Positions 37,056 through 48,221 of a stretch of DNA of 64,000 nucleotides are shown here, piece after piece; position 1 is the stretch's first letter; every line of letters begins with the position of its first letter. Made by a program: the position numbers and the translations under genes. Source of the DNA: Panicum virgatum (lineage: Eukaryota; Streptophyta; Magnoliopsida; Poales; Poaceae); the NCBI RefSeq assembly GCF_016808335.1, contig NC_053146.1, forward strand, positions 11,973,015-12,037,014. Direction: 5' to 3'. Under the pieces are notes generated by a model. The model saw only the letters and a program-made list of their open reading frames with translations. It made no database searches and was not told where the DNA came from.

Positions 37056-38410
37056 ATGGCTCCCACCAAGAAAAAAGCCGCGAGCACAAGCAACCAAGAA
37101 ACTGAAGCATCCAACCTCCATGACATCCCAGTCCAGCAAGCCACCTCACCAGAGGGACAAACTATCCCCCAAATGACTGAGCAAGAGAAGCATGCCAGAG
37201 TTTAGAAAGCACTCTTAGCAAAGAAGCAAGCAGCCACTGCAAAACAAGAAGCCGAAGGACCCGAAGAGGGTGAACTTTTGCTGCAACACCAAGACGAGCT
37301 CATAGCCATAGCCCTCAAGCTCAAAGCCCTAGAGAAGGAAAAGGCAAACCTCAATGCCCAACTTGCAACAAATCAAAGGGCAACACATCGAGCCAAGAAG
37401 CTGGCCGAAACTAAACGCAAACTGGCTGCAATGCAAGACGAAGTTGAAAAACTCCAAAAAGCCTGCAAAAATACCGAGGCACCCCACAGCCAACCCCCAT
37501 CCATATTCCTGCAGAAACCTCCCGCCAAGCCGAAGCTCATGACCTTCGCTACACGAACCATCTACACCAAGACTAAACTCACCATCTATACTCATTCAAT
37601 CCTCCATTTGACCCAACCTCCCCGCTTTCAATGGCGCTTCAGCACACACCTTGGCCAATCGGCTACAAACCAACCCAGCTCCCCAAATACAACGGGTCAG
37701 TCGACCCAATCCAGTTCATCATTACCTACGAGGCCACAATCGCCTCCCCTAGCAGAGATGACCCAATCATGGCAAAATCCTTCGTCATGGAATGCGAAGG
37801 TCCAGTAGCAAGCTAGTACTCTTACCTCCAGCCTCTTTCAGTCACAAGCTGGTTCCACTCAAGGAAAAGCTAAAGCAAGACTTTTAGGTCTTCAAGAAAT
37901 TAACCGTAACCTCCATAGAAGAATTTCAGTGCATCCAAATGGATCGCGAACCCTTACCTGACTACCTCCGAAGGTTGGTCCAGAAGAAAGCACAAACACC
38001 AAACTTCTCTGAAAGAGCAGCAATCGACAAATGCATTGATGGTCTACTCCCTAGTCAATTGGCTTCTCACTTGTCCTGGGAGCCACCAAGATCGCTAGCA
38101 GAGCTGTACTCTGAAGTTGAAAAATATGCAAGGTCCGAGGCAGACCACAAAAGAAGAGTCGAACAGAGAAAAATGATGCGCCAGCAACAGAATTGGCAAC
38201 AAGGCAACCAAAACAACTCTAGGCAGAACCATCAGTACATCTTCCCTGTGGAACCTTCGCAGGAGCAAGACCATGAAGTAACCACCAACCCTTACATAAC
38301 CCCATCCCTTGAGCGATACCCCAAACAACCACTCCCAAAACCCCAACAGGGGAGGAAGGCGCGGTCGAGGCCGAAGCAGAGGGAGGGGAAGAGGTCGCGG
38401 ACCTTCGGAT
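37056..38410 (+). pseudogene. Gypsy gag
   Basis: It starts MAPTKKKAASTSNQET. A coiled-coil-like Lys/Glu/Leu-rich stretch (ELIAIALKLKALEKEKANL, ending near 37470) precedes the gag core (YKPTQLPKYNGSVDPIQFII; LPDYLRRLVQKKAQTPNF), and an RGRGRSRGRGR stretch follows. Breaks are an in-frame TAG at 37203-37205, a frameshift near 37600-37640, TAG at 37814-37816 with further stops to 37938, and a shift near 38340 into the next frame. Nucleocapsid and chromosomal-packaging function is inferred from family only. Confidence 0.85.
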
Positions 38411-39440
38411 GAGCCCAGAAAGCTCTTCTGCCATTTCCACGGAACTAATTTTTATCACACTACAAACCAATGCCCCAAAAAAAAGAGAACCCTTGAAAGA
38501 ATGGAAGCCGAGAAGAAAGCCAAAATGGTGGGTCACACCAGCTGGCCAACACCACCCACACAATCATACACCCCGAACCTTCAACCTTACAATCCACCCT
38601 TCCAACTAGTACCAGCATTCGGCTACAACCCATACCCCGCCAACTGGCCACCTCCGCCACCAAACAACCAAAGAGCAACTTTGCAACCAGCAACCCATGC
38701 ACCACAAGAAGAACTACCTCCACCACCCCCTGGCCCACCACCAAAACAAGAAGGCCAAACTTCCCAAAACAGCCAATCTACAGCGCTACCAACCTTCGGC
38801 ATGATAATGCCAATCTCAGGAGGATCATCTCTAGAGTTCCAAAACAAGAAACAGCATAATGACTACTTCCGACTAGTCCACTCTATCTTAATGGAAGGCC
38901 CTGTGAAGAAAACCCAGTGGTCCCATACCCCCATAACCTTCACTGAGGAGGATGTGAACCTCATGAGTCATCCGCATACTGATGCCCTAGTCATCGAAGC
39001 AAACATCCAAGGCTGGACCATCGGGAAGATCTTGGTCGACACCGGCAGCTCTGCTGACATCATCTTCTCTAGCACTTTCGACCGCATGAACATCGACCGC
39101 AACCTCCTCCTACCTGTAGACATCCCACTCATCAGCTTCGGAGGAAAAAGGGTCAATGCCTTGGAAAAAATCTTGTTGCCTGTATCCTTTGGGGACACTT
39201 CAAACCCAAGAATTGAGTATGTAACCTTCAACGTGGTAGAAATGAACTACCCGTATTTGGCCATCTTTGACCGAGGCCTCTTAAACAAGTTTGAGGTAGT
39301 GGTACACCAACTCTACCTCTGCATGAAGATACCCGTAGCTAAAGGGATCATCACCGTTCGCGGCAACCAACAGCTAGCTAGGGACTTTGAACAGGGCATC
39401 GCTCCCAGACAAAGAAATGTCCATGTGGTTGAAGCTGACA
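38410..39440 (+). pseudogene. Gypsy zinc-finger tail of gag and aspartic protease
   Basis: A Cys/His cluster CHFHGTNFYHTTNQC leads into a Pro-rich linker and then the protease core with ILVDTGSSADIIF (catalytic Asp near 39038). The frame is open from 38309 to 39610, but the homologous frame shifts to +1 at about 39440, before RT. Confidence 0.85.
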
Positions 39441-40500
39441 AAAAAAATCCCACCATTCAAAGAACCCAAAAGAGACAAAGAAAAGGCAACCTTCGAAGAG
39501 GACTGCCAAACAAAAAGAGTACCCCTCGACAAGCACTTACCAGACAAAGTAGTCACCATCAGTGCAACCCTCGACCCAGAAGAAGAAAAAGAGCTGCTGG
39601 AATTCCTTAGCAAGAATAGAGATGTATTCGCATGGTCCGCCAGTGACCTTCGCGGAGTCAGTAGAGACATAATTGAGCACCGACTCGACACTGACCCAAA
39701 GACAAAGCCCAAAAAGCATAAGCTTTGCAAAATGTCAGACGACAAGGTCGCCGCAGTCAAGGTGGAGGTCCAGAGACTTCTTGATGTGAAGGTCATTAGA
39801 GAGGTCAAGTATCCAACTTGGCTAGCAAACACTGTGCCAGTAAAGAAGAAGAATAGCAAATGGTGAATGTGCATTGATTTCGCCGATCTTAACAAAGCTT
39901 GCCCGAAGGATGATTTCCCATTAACCAGGATAGACAAAGTGGTCGACGACGTAGCAAATAGCAAGCTCATGTCACTTCTGGATTGCTTATCAGTCTATCA
40001 TCAGATCTGGATGAGGGAAGAGGATGAGGAGAAAACAAGCTTCAGCACACCCTTCGGCACCTACTGCTTTGTCAGGATGCCTGAAGGTCAGAAAAATGCA
40101 GGACCGTCATTCTCTAGAATGTCCACAGTGGTCCTCGACCCACAGCTCAGAAGGAATGTGTTAGCTTATGTTGATGACATCGTTGTCTCCAGCACTGTTA
40201 GACAAAACCATGTAGCAGACCTGGCTGAAACCTTCGCCAACCTTAGAAAAGCAAATCTGAGCCTTAACCCTGAGAAATGCCTTTTTGGGGTTCACAAGGG
40301 AAAAGTCCTAGGTTGTCTGGTATCAACCAAAGGCAACGAAGCAAACCCGGATAAAGTAAAAGCCCTGTCCAACATGGAAGAGCCAAAATCCATAAGAGAT
40401 GTGTAGGAGCTGACGGGCAGAATCGCAGCTCTGAACAGATTCATCCCATGATCAGCAGATCGAAGCTTATCTTTCTTCAAAGTGCTCCGAAGCTCCAGCA
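39441..40500 (+). pseudogene. Gypsy reverse transcriptase
   Basis: RT blocks in order: FAWSASDLRGVSRDIIEHRL, MCIDFADLNKACPKDDFPL, LLDCLSVYHQIWM, FGTYCFVRMPEGQKNA and AYVDDIVVSS (YVDD catalytic motif intact, about 40165-40176). Stops: TGA at 39864-39866 (after KKKNSKW), TAG at 40404-40406 (within the RDV-ELTGR motif) and TGA at 40449-40451. Confidence 0.92.
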
Positions 40501-41435
40501 AATTTGAGTGGGGAGAGGTGCAAAAAAAGCCTTTCACGACCTCAAAACATACCTTGGCGACATGATCAAAATGACTTCGCCGGACCCCAAAGATCCATTA
40601 CTACTGTACATTTCTGTTTCACAAACAACAGTCAGTGCTGCTCTAGTCCTTGAAAGAACAGTCGAAGGTCGACAAAACAGCTCCCAGTATACTTTGTTTC
40701 CGAAGCCCTATCAGGCTCCAAACTTCACTACTCTGAACTTGAGAAAATCGCCTACGCGGTTATAATGTCCGCCCGTAAGCTTCGCCATTACTTCGAGAGT
40801 CACAGAATCATAGTGGTGACAAATCAACCCCTCCATGACCTGTTTTACAATAGAGAAGCTTCGGCCAGAATCAGTAAATGGCATCAAAACTTTCGAAGCA
40901 TGTGGTAGACTTTGAAAGAAGAACAGCAATCATATCCCAAGTCCTAGCAGACTTCATCGCAGACTGGACTTCCCCGACCTTCGAGGAAGAAGCTCCAATT
41001 GAGCCTTGGGTAATACATTGTGACGGAGCTTGGTGCAACGACGGCGGCGGCATTTCAGCAATAATTGAGTCACCTTCGGGCACCAAATTCAGATATGCAG
41101 CACGCCTGCAATTCAACGAACTAGATCCAAGCACCAACAATACTACTGAATACGAGGCACTTTTACTTGGCCTCCAAAAAATGAAAGCATTGGGACACCC
41201 AACCTTCATTGTCAAATGTGACTCGAAGGTTATCACTGATCATGTCGAAAAGGAATCAGAAGCCAGGAAACTAGAGATGAAAATGTACTTAGAGGCAGTA
41301 AGGGACATAAAGAAACACTTCAAAGGATTTACCACAATCCATATTCCCAGGGCACAAAATGACAAAGCAGACAGACTTGCCAAGGCAGCAGCAAGGAAAC
41401 AAGCCCTACCTCCGGATGTCTTCTATGAATAAATC
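40501..41435 (+). pseudogene. Gypsy RNase H
   Basis: This is the connection region followed by RNase H with all acidic positions visible: VIHCDGAWCNDGGG, TEYEALLLGLQ, VKCDSKVITDH and NDKADRLAKAA. The frame is broken near 40765; 40878-41432 is open for 184 codons. An extra RNase H of this type is usual in Tat elements. Confidence 0.85.
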
Positions 41436-42459
41436 ACCAAACCTTCAATCAAACAAAAAAAGAAGAAGCAAATCAATGCCATTCTCAGCAAGGACTGGAG
41501 AGCCCCCATAATGGCATACCTTCGAGGTCATTTCCAACCAGCCGATGAGCTGGAAGGAAAAACAATGGAACAAAGGGCCGGGGGCTACACCATATTCGAT
41601 GGTGAGCTCTACAAATTGGTTGTTGTAGCGCCATGGTTGAAATGCATCCCTATTACTTAGGGAAGAGAACTTCTATATGAAATACACTCGGGGCTCTGCG
41701 GGTCACACATTGGGGTGAGCCCCCTAGTCGCAAAAGCATTCAGACAAGGTTTCTTCTGTCCTTCGGCACTGAGAGATGCAGAATTAATAGTTAAAACCTG
41801 CGAAGGTTGCCAAATGATGAGCCCCAACTCCAACAGACCTTTGGGGCCACTACAAATGATACCCCCAGCATGGCCACTGCAAGGATGGGTGATGGACCTT
41901 ATTGGCCCCTCCCAACAGCACAAGGCAACTACAAGTACGCAGTTGTAGTTATTGATTACTTCACCAAGTGGATTGAAGCTAAACCACTAGTCAACATAAC
42001 CTCCGAGGCAGTCTGAAAGTTCTTCTGGCAAAACATCATTTGCAGATTCGGAGTCCCAAAAGAGCTGACTGTAGATAATGGGAAACAGTTCGACTCCGAG
42101 CTCTTCAGAGAATTCTGCCACAGTGTGGGCAAGAAGGTCATGTTTGCTTCGGTTTATCACCCCCAGTCAAATGGAGTGGTCAAAAAAGCAAACAGCGTCA
42201 TCTTCTCTGCCATCAAAAAATGTCTGTTTGATGAGAAAAAAGGAAAATGGGCAGACGAACTCCCGAAGGTCATCTGGTCTCACAACACAACTGAGCGCAG
42301 AGCCACCAAGTTCACGCCATTCAGACTCCTTTATGGAGCTGAAGCTATGACACCGGAAGAAATCAAACACAAAAGCCCCAGATCACAACAAAAAACAGTG
42401 AACCTTCAGTGGAAGCCGACCTAATCGAGCTAGACATCCTACAAGCTTTGAACAACCTC
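41436..42459 (+). pseudogene. Gypsy integrase, 5' part
   Basis: Readable are the HHCC-like region (GSHIGVSPLVAKAFRQGFFC then CEGCQMM), the first catalytic Asp (VVIDYFTKWIEAKP) and the second (TVDNGKQFDSELF). The third catalytic position is Lys (GVVKKAN, codon 42182-42184) where family members have Glu. Breaks include a frameshift near 41930 and TGA at 42014-42016. The ORF is then cut by the copia insertion and resumes at 47662. Confidence 0.9.
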
Positions 42460-42558
42460 TGTTGGAGTGTGTGTCATTAGGATCATTAAGGCCCATGTAT
42501 CATGTATATATATAACCCTCCCTAGGGTATTGGCAATAGTGAATCATCTATTCCAATA
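42460..42558 (+). repeat. Copia 5' LTR, 99 bp
   Basis: Starts TGTTGGAGTG and ends ATTCCAATA. TATATATATAACCC inside is a plausible TATA box. It is unusually short for an LTR. Confidence 0.93.
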
Positions 42559-42570
42559 TGGTATCAGGTT
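42559..42570 (+). other. Copia primer-binding site
   Basis: TGGTATCAGG immediately follows the LTR and matches the initiator-Met tRNA type. Confidence 0.85.
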
Positions 42571-43129
42571 AGGTTTTACCTCTCCCCTTCCTCTCTCCCA
42601 GCTGCCGCCGGCCACCTCCCTGGCCATGGCTGGTGCGCCGCCACCCTCTCCTCCCTCCTCCTCCGGCGCGCTCCCTCCTCTCTCCCAGCAGCCGCCGGCC
42701 ACCTCCGCCAACTGACGAGCAAGAGTGGCAGCGAGGGCCGTGGCTCGCTCGCGCACCTGAGCAGCGGCGACGGCAGATCTGGAGGCGGCGAGGGCGGAGT
42801 TGGCCGCAGAGCTCCTGGCGATGACATGTTGCGTGGGAGCAGCGATGTCGGCGGCCTGGAGAGGGTCACATAGCTGTGGATCCCCTGCGCCCACCATAAT
42901 CGGGCGGATGCGGCCGCAGCCCAGGCCGGCCCCGCCACGGCGGCCACGCCCCATGCCGGGCGGAGGCCGCCCGCGGCGGCGGCGGCTCGGAGCACGGAGG
43001 AGGGGGTCGGCGGTGTCGAGGCCCGCAGCGCCCGCGCCCGCAGCCCCCATGGCGGCCGGGCCTGTAGCAGAGAGGAGAAGGGGGGGAGATCAGAGGAGGA
43101 GTCTCTTCGCCCGCGGTCGCTGACGACGC

Positions 43130-43990
43130 TCCCACCTTCGACTATGAGGCCTCCACCGTCGCCAACCTTCACTCCCTGGCCGCCGGTGTCCAGAACATCC
43201 GGTCCTTGGTGCCGGTCGTCCTCGACGCCAACTCTGCCGTCTACGCTCGCTGGAGGGACCTTGTCCTTCTCACCCTCCAGCGCTACACCCTTGACAACCA
43301 TGTCCTCACCGATTGCTCCTCCACCGCCCCGTCCTGGTTTTGGATGGATAGCGTCGTCCTGTTCTGGATCCTCGGGACACTCACCATGGAGCTATAGGAC
43401 GTCGTCCGCGAGGCTGGGGGCACGGCGCGTCAGGTTTGGGTCGCTCTCGAGTCCCAGTTCCGGGGCAACCAAGAGACCCGGGCCCTCCACCTTGACGCCG
43501 CCTTCCGCTCCTTCACCCAGGGTGACCTCTCCATCACCGAGTACTGCCGCCAGCTGAAGAAGATGGCGAATGATCTCCATGCGCTCGGCGAGCCGATCAG
43601 CGACCGCACGCTCGTTTTGAACCTCCTCCGGGGGCTCAACGAGCGCTTCTCTCACATGCGGCCCCTGATCGTCCGCACCAGACCCTTCCCTGCCTTCCAG
43701 CAGGTGAAGGATGACCTCCTCTTGGAGGAGATCACCCAGGGCGCCGCGCGTGACTCCACCACCGCCACCGCCTTCTACAGCTCCGGCACCTCCCACCCCC
43801 GCCCGTCGATGCCCTCGGCCCCCACTCCACCTCCTCTCTCCGGTCCCTCTGGTTCCTGGGGGACCGTCGTCGCCACCGCCGGGGTGGTCGCGGTGGTGGT
43901 GCGGGTGATGGCCGGGGTGGCGGGGGTGGCCGCGGAAGCCGAGGTGCTCCGTGGCCGTCGATCTACAACCCATGGACCGGCCAGATCACC
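43130..43990 (+). pseudogene. Copia gag
   Basis: It reads YARWRDLVLLTLQRYTLDNH, QVWVALESQFRGNQETRALH, ITEYCRQLKKMANDLHALGE and LVLNLLRGLNERFSHMRPLI, the UBN2-type gag of plant copia elements. A TAG at 43395-43397 replaces the Gln codon usual in LQDVV, so the frame is split. The upstream part (42600-43100) is GC-rich with low-complexity frames. Confidence 0.88.
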
Positions 43991-45466
43991 ATGTGGCCTG
44001 GTCCGGCACCGGTTGCTCCTCCGCCACAACAGGCTCCGTCTCAGCCGGGCCTCCTCGCTCTCGGCGGCCCTGGTCTCCTGCCTAGTCCAGCTCCACCCGT
44101 GGTGCCAACTCATCCTATGTGCGCTCCGCCGTCGCCATTGGCCCCGTGGGCTGGGGGATGGGATCAGACGTCGCTTGCTGGTTATTTCAGCACAACGGCC
44201 CTGACCCCACCCGCCTCCTCCGCTGACTGGATCGCCGACTCCGGAGCCTCCTTCCACACTACTCCGGATGCTGGTATTCTTACCTACTCCCACCCACCCC
44301 CTTCCTCATGTCCCTCCTCCATCATTGTGGGCAATGGTTCCGCTCTCCCGGTCACCTCAGTAGGTGATTCGGTCTTTCCCGGTTCCTTTCGCTTGCACAA
44401 TGTCCTTGTCGCCCCCAATATCATTCACAACCTTCTCTCTGTTCGTCAATTTATAGTTGACAACTCTTGTTCCATTGAGTTTGATCTTTTTGGTTTATCT
44501 GTGAAGGATCTTACTTCCCGCCGCCTTCTCGCCCGATGTGACAGCGTCGGGCCTCTCTACACTCTTCGACTTCCAGCTGTCTCCACCACATCTTCTCTAC
44601 TGCTTCCACATGCTCTGGCGACTACAGCTTCCTCCGTCACTTGGCATCACTGCCTCGGTCACCCCGGCGCGGAGGCTTTGTCCAAGTTGTCGGGTAGTTC
44701 TGCTATTTCTTGTACTCGAGGCACTCATGAGTCCCTCTGTCATGCTTGTCAGTTAGGATGCCATGTACGTCTCCCTTTTGCTTCTTCCACTTCCCAGGTT
44801 GTACACTCCTTTGCTCTGATTCACTGTGATTTATGGACCTCTCCCATTCTCAGTGTATCGGGATATAAGTACTACATGGTGATTGTCGATGAGTTTTCCC
44901 ATTACTCCTGGACTTTTCCCCTACGCTTGAAATCTGATACTTTCAAGATGCTCTCTCACTTCTTTGCCTGGGTGTCCACTCAGTTTGGTCATACCATTCA
45001 GGCCATTCAGTGTGACAATGGGCTCGACTTCGACAACTCCTCCTCTCGTTCTTTCTTTCTCACCCACGGCATTCAGCTTCGTATGTCGTGCCCCTACACT
45101 TTCGCTCAGAACGGCAAGGCCAAGCGCATGATACGTACCACCAATGACATCATGCGCTCCCTGCTGTTCCAGGCCTCAGTCCCTCCTCGCTTCTGGGCTG
45201 AGGCTATGCACACCGCCACCTACCTGCTCAATCGCCTTCCCTCCAAGGCGATTAGCGCCCCCACACCTCACTTCGCTCTCTTTGGCACCCCGCCCTCCTA
45301 TGATCACCTTCGAGTCTTTGGGTGTGCTTGCTACCCCAACCTCTTCGCCACTACTCCTCACAAGCTGGCGCCCCGTTCGACTCGCTGTGTGTTCCTTGGG
45401 TACTCCCCTGACCACAAGGGGTACCGCTGCCTTGACCTCACCTCTCGCCGGGTCATGATCTCCTGA
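43991..45466 (+). pseudogene. Copia protease and integrase
   Basis: Protease core WIADSGASFHTT near 44230; integrase zinc region WHHCLGHPG...SLCHACQLG; catalytic Asp residues in IHCDLWTSP and QCDNGLDFDN. The third catalytic residue is Lys (NGKAKRMIR, codon AAG at 45122-45124) instead of Glu. A C-terminal GKGY/GYSPDHKGYRCLD block follows. The frame ends at TGA 45464-45466, where related elements continue ISxHVVFDE. Confidence 0.9.
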
Positions 45467-46157
45467 CACGTCGTGTTTGACGAGTCGGATTTCCCCTTCT
45501 CCAGTGACTCCGCTCCTGCCTTCGACCTCGAGTTGGAGTCCCTGTTTACGACTGACCCGGTGGATCAGCCAGCCTTCTCTGATTGTTCTGCAGGTCCTCC
45601 GACGCCGGTGGCACCGCTTCCGTGGGGGTCGGGCGAGGCCGGACCCCCCGGACCCCTTCCACGTGGCAAGGCCGGACCCCTCCCGTGGGGGTCGGGCGAG
45701 GCCGGACCCCCCGTACCCCTTCCCGGACCCCCCTGGACCCCTTCCGCCGGGGTTGGGCGAGGCCAAACCCCTTCCGCGGGGGTCGGGCAAGGCCCTCCAC
45801 CCTCGGATCGCCTCTCGTGTCGATCCGGAGGTGTACCACCCGCCCGTTCTCCATTGGGATCCTCGCCACCAACATCCCATGGTGACGCGGCGGGCGACAG
45901 GCGTTCTTCGGCCCGCGGCTCTCTCTACCGCTGCAGAGGTGCCGAGGATCTCTCCAGTACCCTCTTCTATCCGTGGTGCCCTGGCAGATCCTCACTGGCG
46001 CAGCGCGATGGAGGAGGAGTACATGGCTCTTCTCGCCAACCACACTTGGGATCTGGTGCCGCGTCCCAAGCGTGGCAATGTCGTCATTGGCAAGTGGATC
46101 TTCACTCACAAGCGACACGCTAACGGCTCACTGGAGTGGTACAAGGCCCGGCATTGA
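45467..46157 (+). pseudogene. Copia linker and start of RT
   Basis: A GC-rich linker with three imperfect copies of a GTGGGGGTCGGGCGAGGCC-type unit (45620-45790) leads into the RT start (HWRSAMEEEYMALLANHTWD, VIGKWIFTHKRHANGSLEWY). A deletion after YKAR joins it directly to PGIDYDETF in another frame at about 46150. Confidence 0.85.
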
Positions 46158-47451
46158 CTATGATGAGACCTTCAGCCTAGTGGTGAAGCCCGCGACTGTT
46201 CGTACAGTCCTGACTCTGGCACTGTCCCATTCTTGGTCAATCCATCAGTTGGATGTCAAGAATGCGTTCCTCCACGGCACCCTGACCGAGACAGTCTACT
46301 GCAGTCAGCCCACCGGATTTGTGGACCCTGCTCAGCCGGAGATGGTCTGCCGCTTGAACAAGTCCATGTATGGGCTTAAGCAGGCACCTCAGGCGTGGTG
46401 CAGCCGGTTTACTTCCTTCCTGCTCTCTCTAGGGTTTGCTTAGGCCAGATCCAACACTTCGTTGTTCATCTACCGCCAGGGCAGTGATGTGGCATATCTG
46501 CTTCTATATGTGGATGACATCGTTCTTACAGCCTCCAGCTCTGCCCTCCTTCATCAGACGATCTCCGCACTTCGGCGGGAGTTTGCCATGAAGGATCTCG
46601 GTCAGCTTCACCACTTTCTGGGTCTCACAGTTGAGCAGCGGCCCAACAGTATCTTTCTCCAGCAGCGACACTATATTCTGGACATCTTGGAGCGTGCTGG
46701 GATGAATGACTGCAAGCCGTGCTCCACCACTGTTGACACTCAGGCCAAGGTCTCTGCTACTGAGGGTCCTCCAGTTGTTGATCCCACTGCTTTCCGGAAT
46801 CTGGCCGGTGCACTTCAGTACCTCACCTTCACCTGGCCGAATATCTCTTACGTCGTGCAACAGATCTATCTCCATATGCATGATCCCCGGGAGCCACACC
46901 TCGCCGCGCTGAAGCGGACTCTCCCCTACCTGTGTGGCACCCTTGACTTCAGCCTTCTTCTCCGGCGCTCTGCCTCGACAGACCTTACTGTCTACACTGA
47001 TGCTGACTGGGCTGGCTGTCCGGACACGCGATGCTCCACCTCTGGCTATGCGGTCTTTTTGGGTGACAACCTGATCTCCTGGTCATCCAAGAGGCAGCCC
47101 ATGGTCTCCCGCTGGAGTGCTGAGGCTGAATACCGCGCCATGGCTAATGGCGTGGCCGAGGCGTCCTGGCTGCGCCAACTCCTCCTCGAGCTCCACCAGC
47201 CTCTCCGTCGAAGCACACTCGTCTACTACGACAACGTCAGCGCCGTGTACCTCTCCACCAACCCCGTCCAGCACCAGCGCACGAAGCATGTTGAGATTGA
47301 TCTCCACTTCGTCCGTGAGTGGGTTGCCGTTGGAGACGTCCGGGTCCTTCACGTACCGACGACGTCGCAGTTCGCCGATATCTTCACCAAGGGACTTCCT
47401 TCCTCGGTGTTCATCGATTTTCGGTTTAGTCTCAACATCTGCAGTGGCTAG
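46150..47451 (+). pseudogene. Copia RT and RNase H
   Basis: RT blocks ATVRTVLTLALSHSWSIHQL, DVKNAFLHGTLTETVY, MYGLKQAPQAWCSRF and LLLYVDDIVLTASS (catalytic DD intact), then RNase H with VYTDADWAGCPDTRCSTSGY, SAEAEYRAMANGVAEASWL and the end KHVEIDLHFVREWV. TAG at 46441-46443 separates the two halves; 46462-47451 is open to the natural end. Confidence 0.92.
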
Positions 47452-47454
47452 TGT

Positions 47455-47560
47455 TGGGACTGCGGGGGGGGGGGGGGGGGTTGGAGCTATACATTTCTTT
47501 CATGCCCAGTCTCGAACTCCGCTCCGCCAGTAGTTCAGACTGCGGGGGGGGGGGGGGGGT
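47455..47560 (+). other. Duplicated poly-G polypurine tract of the copia element
   Basis: ACTGC plus G17 (47464-47480) plus TTGGAG is followed 80 bp later by ACTGC plus G16 (47544-47559) plus TTGGAG, the second being the start of the 3' LTR. The PPT-LTR junction therefore appears twice, and the 3' LTR has lost its TG to the G-run. Confidence 0.75.
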
Positions 47561-47656
47561 TGGAGTGTGTGTCATTAGGCCCATTAAGGCCCATGTATCA
47601 TGTATATATATAACCCTCCCTAGGGTTTTGGCAATAGTGAATCATCTATTCCAATA
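47558..47656 (+). repeat. Copia 3' LTR
   Basis: Matches the 5' LTR except for GATC/GCCC near the start, GTATT/GTTTT and the first bases (GG for TG). Followed by the TSD ACCTC. Confidence 0.92.
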
Positions 47657-47661
47657 ACCTC

Positions 47662-47940
47662 AACAAATACCAGCAAGAGACCTGCAAATATAGAGACAAA
47701 AAGGTTGTCGACAAGCACATCTGCGTCGGAGATTGGGTACTAAAGGGAAAACCAAATTTTGAAAAGGTCAGAAAATTGCAATCAAAATGGGATGGCCCTT
47801 ACTTAGTTCTCTACTCCAACAGGATGGGCTCCTACCAACTTGCAGAACTTGAGGGAAATGAGCTACAACATCCTTAGAATGTTGATAGCTTCAAAAGATA
47901 CTACATCTAAAAATTATCCTGTAAAAAGGCTGAGTTTCTT
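47662..47940 (+). pseudogene. Gypsy integrase C-terminal end, after the copia insertion
   Basis: Reads NKYQQETCKYRDKKVVDKHI, VGDWVLKGKPNFE, KLQSKWDGPYLVLYSNRMGS, the C-terminal domain usual for gypsy pol. TAG near 47876 precedes VDSFKRYY. It continues the frame cut at 42459. Confidence 0.88.
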
Positions 47941-48221
47941 GCAGACTCAGACCTTCGAGTTTCTTGCAGTTTTTTTCCTTTTTGTCGCGTCAAAGGGCCG
48001 TACTCTTTTCCTCACGGAAGGGAACTCCACATCGGAGGCGAGGTTTTTAATGAGGCGGACCCAATGTAAAACTCTAAATTTCAATAAAGAGTTCTTTCCC
48101 TTCAAAACTTCTCATGGTTTGAAGCAACTACAGAGTTGCAAACATCGACTAACGCATCTTACGCATGCTAGCCTATAAGTTAGCAAAGTTCAAAACCATC
48201 TTAAACTTTGCATACTTATCT

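Larger units (their letters stand above)
42460..47656 (+). mobile_element. Ty1/copia retrotransposon with 99-bp LTRs, nested in gypsy pol
   Basis: LTRs 42460-42558 and about 47558-47656 nearly match (about three differences plus the altered first bases), with an exact TSD ACCTC (42455-42459, 47657-47661). The PBS is TGGTATCAGG at 42559. The order protease-integrase-RT-RNase H is copia type. Nonsense mutations in gag, integrase and RT, plus a deletion, make it defective. LTRs end in TA rather than CA in both copies. Confidence 0.95.

Noticed and set aside
39387..39866. Separate 159-aa gene
   Set aside because: It is the N-terminal part of the gypsy RT frame, ended by a premature TGA.
42544..43301. 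Minus-strand frames of 168 and 241 codons
   Set aside because: Antisense to the copia leader and gag; low-complexity Ala/Gly/Arg composition and no domain.
45176..46118. Minus-strand frames of 234 and 190 codons
   Set aside because: Shadows of the GC-rich copia linker repeats; the plus strand holds clear copia protein motifs.
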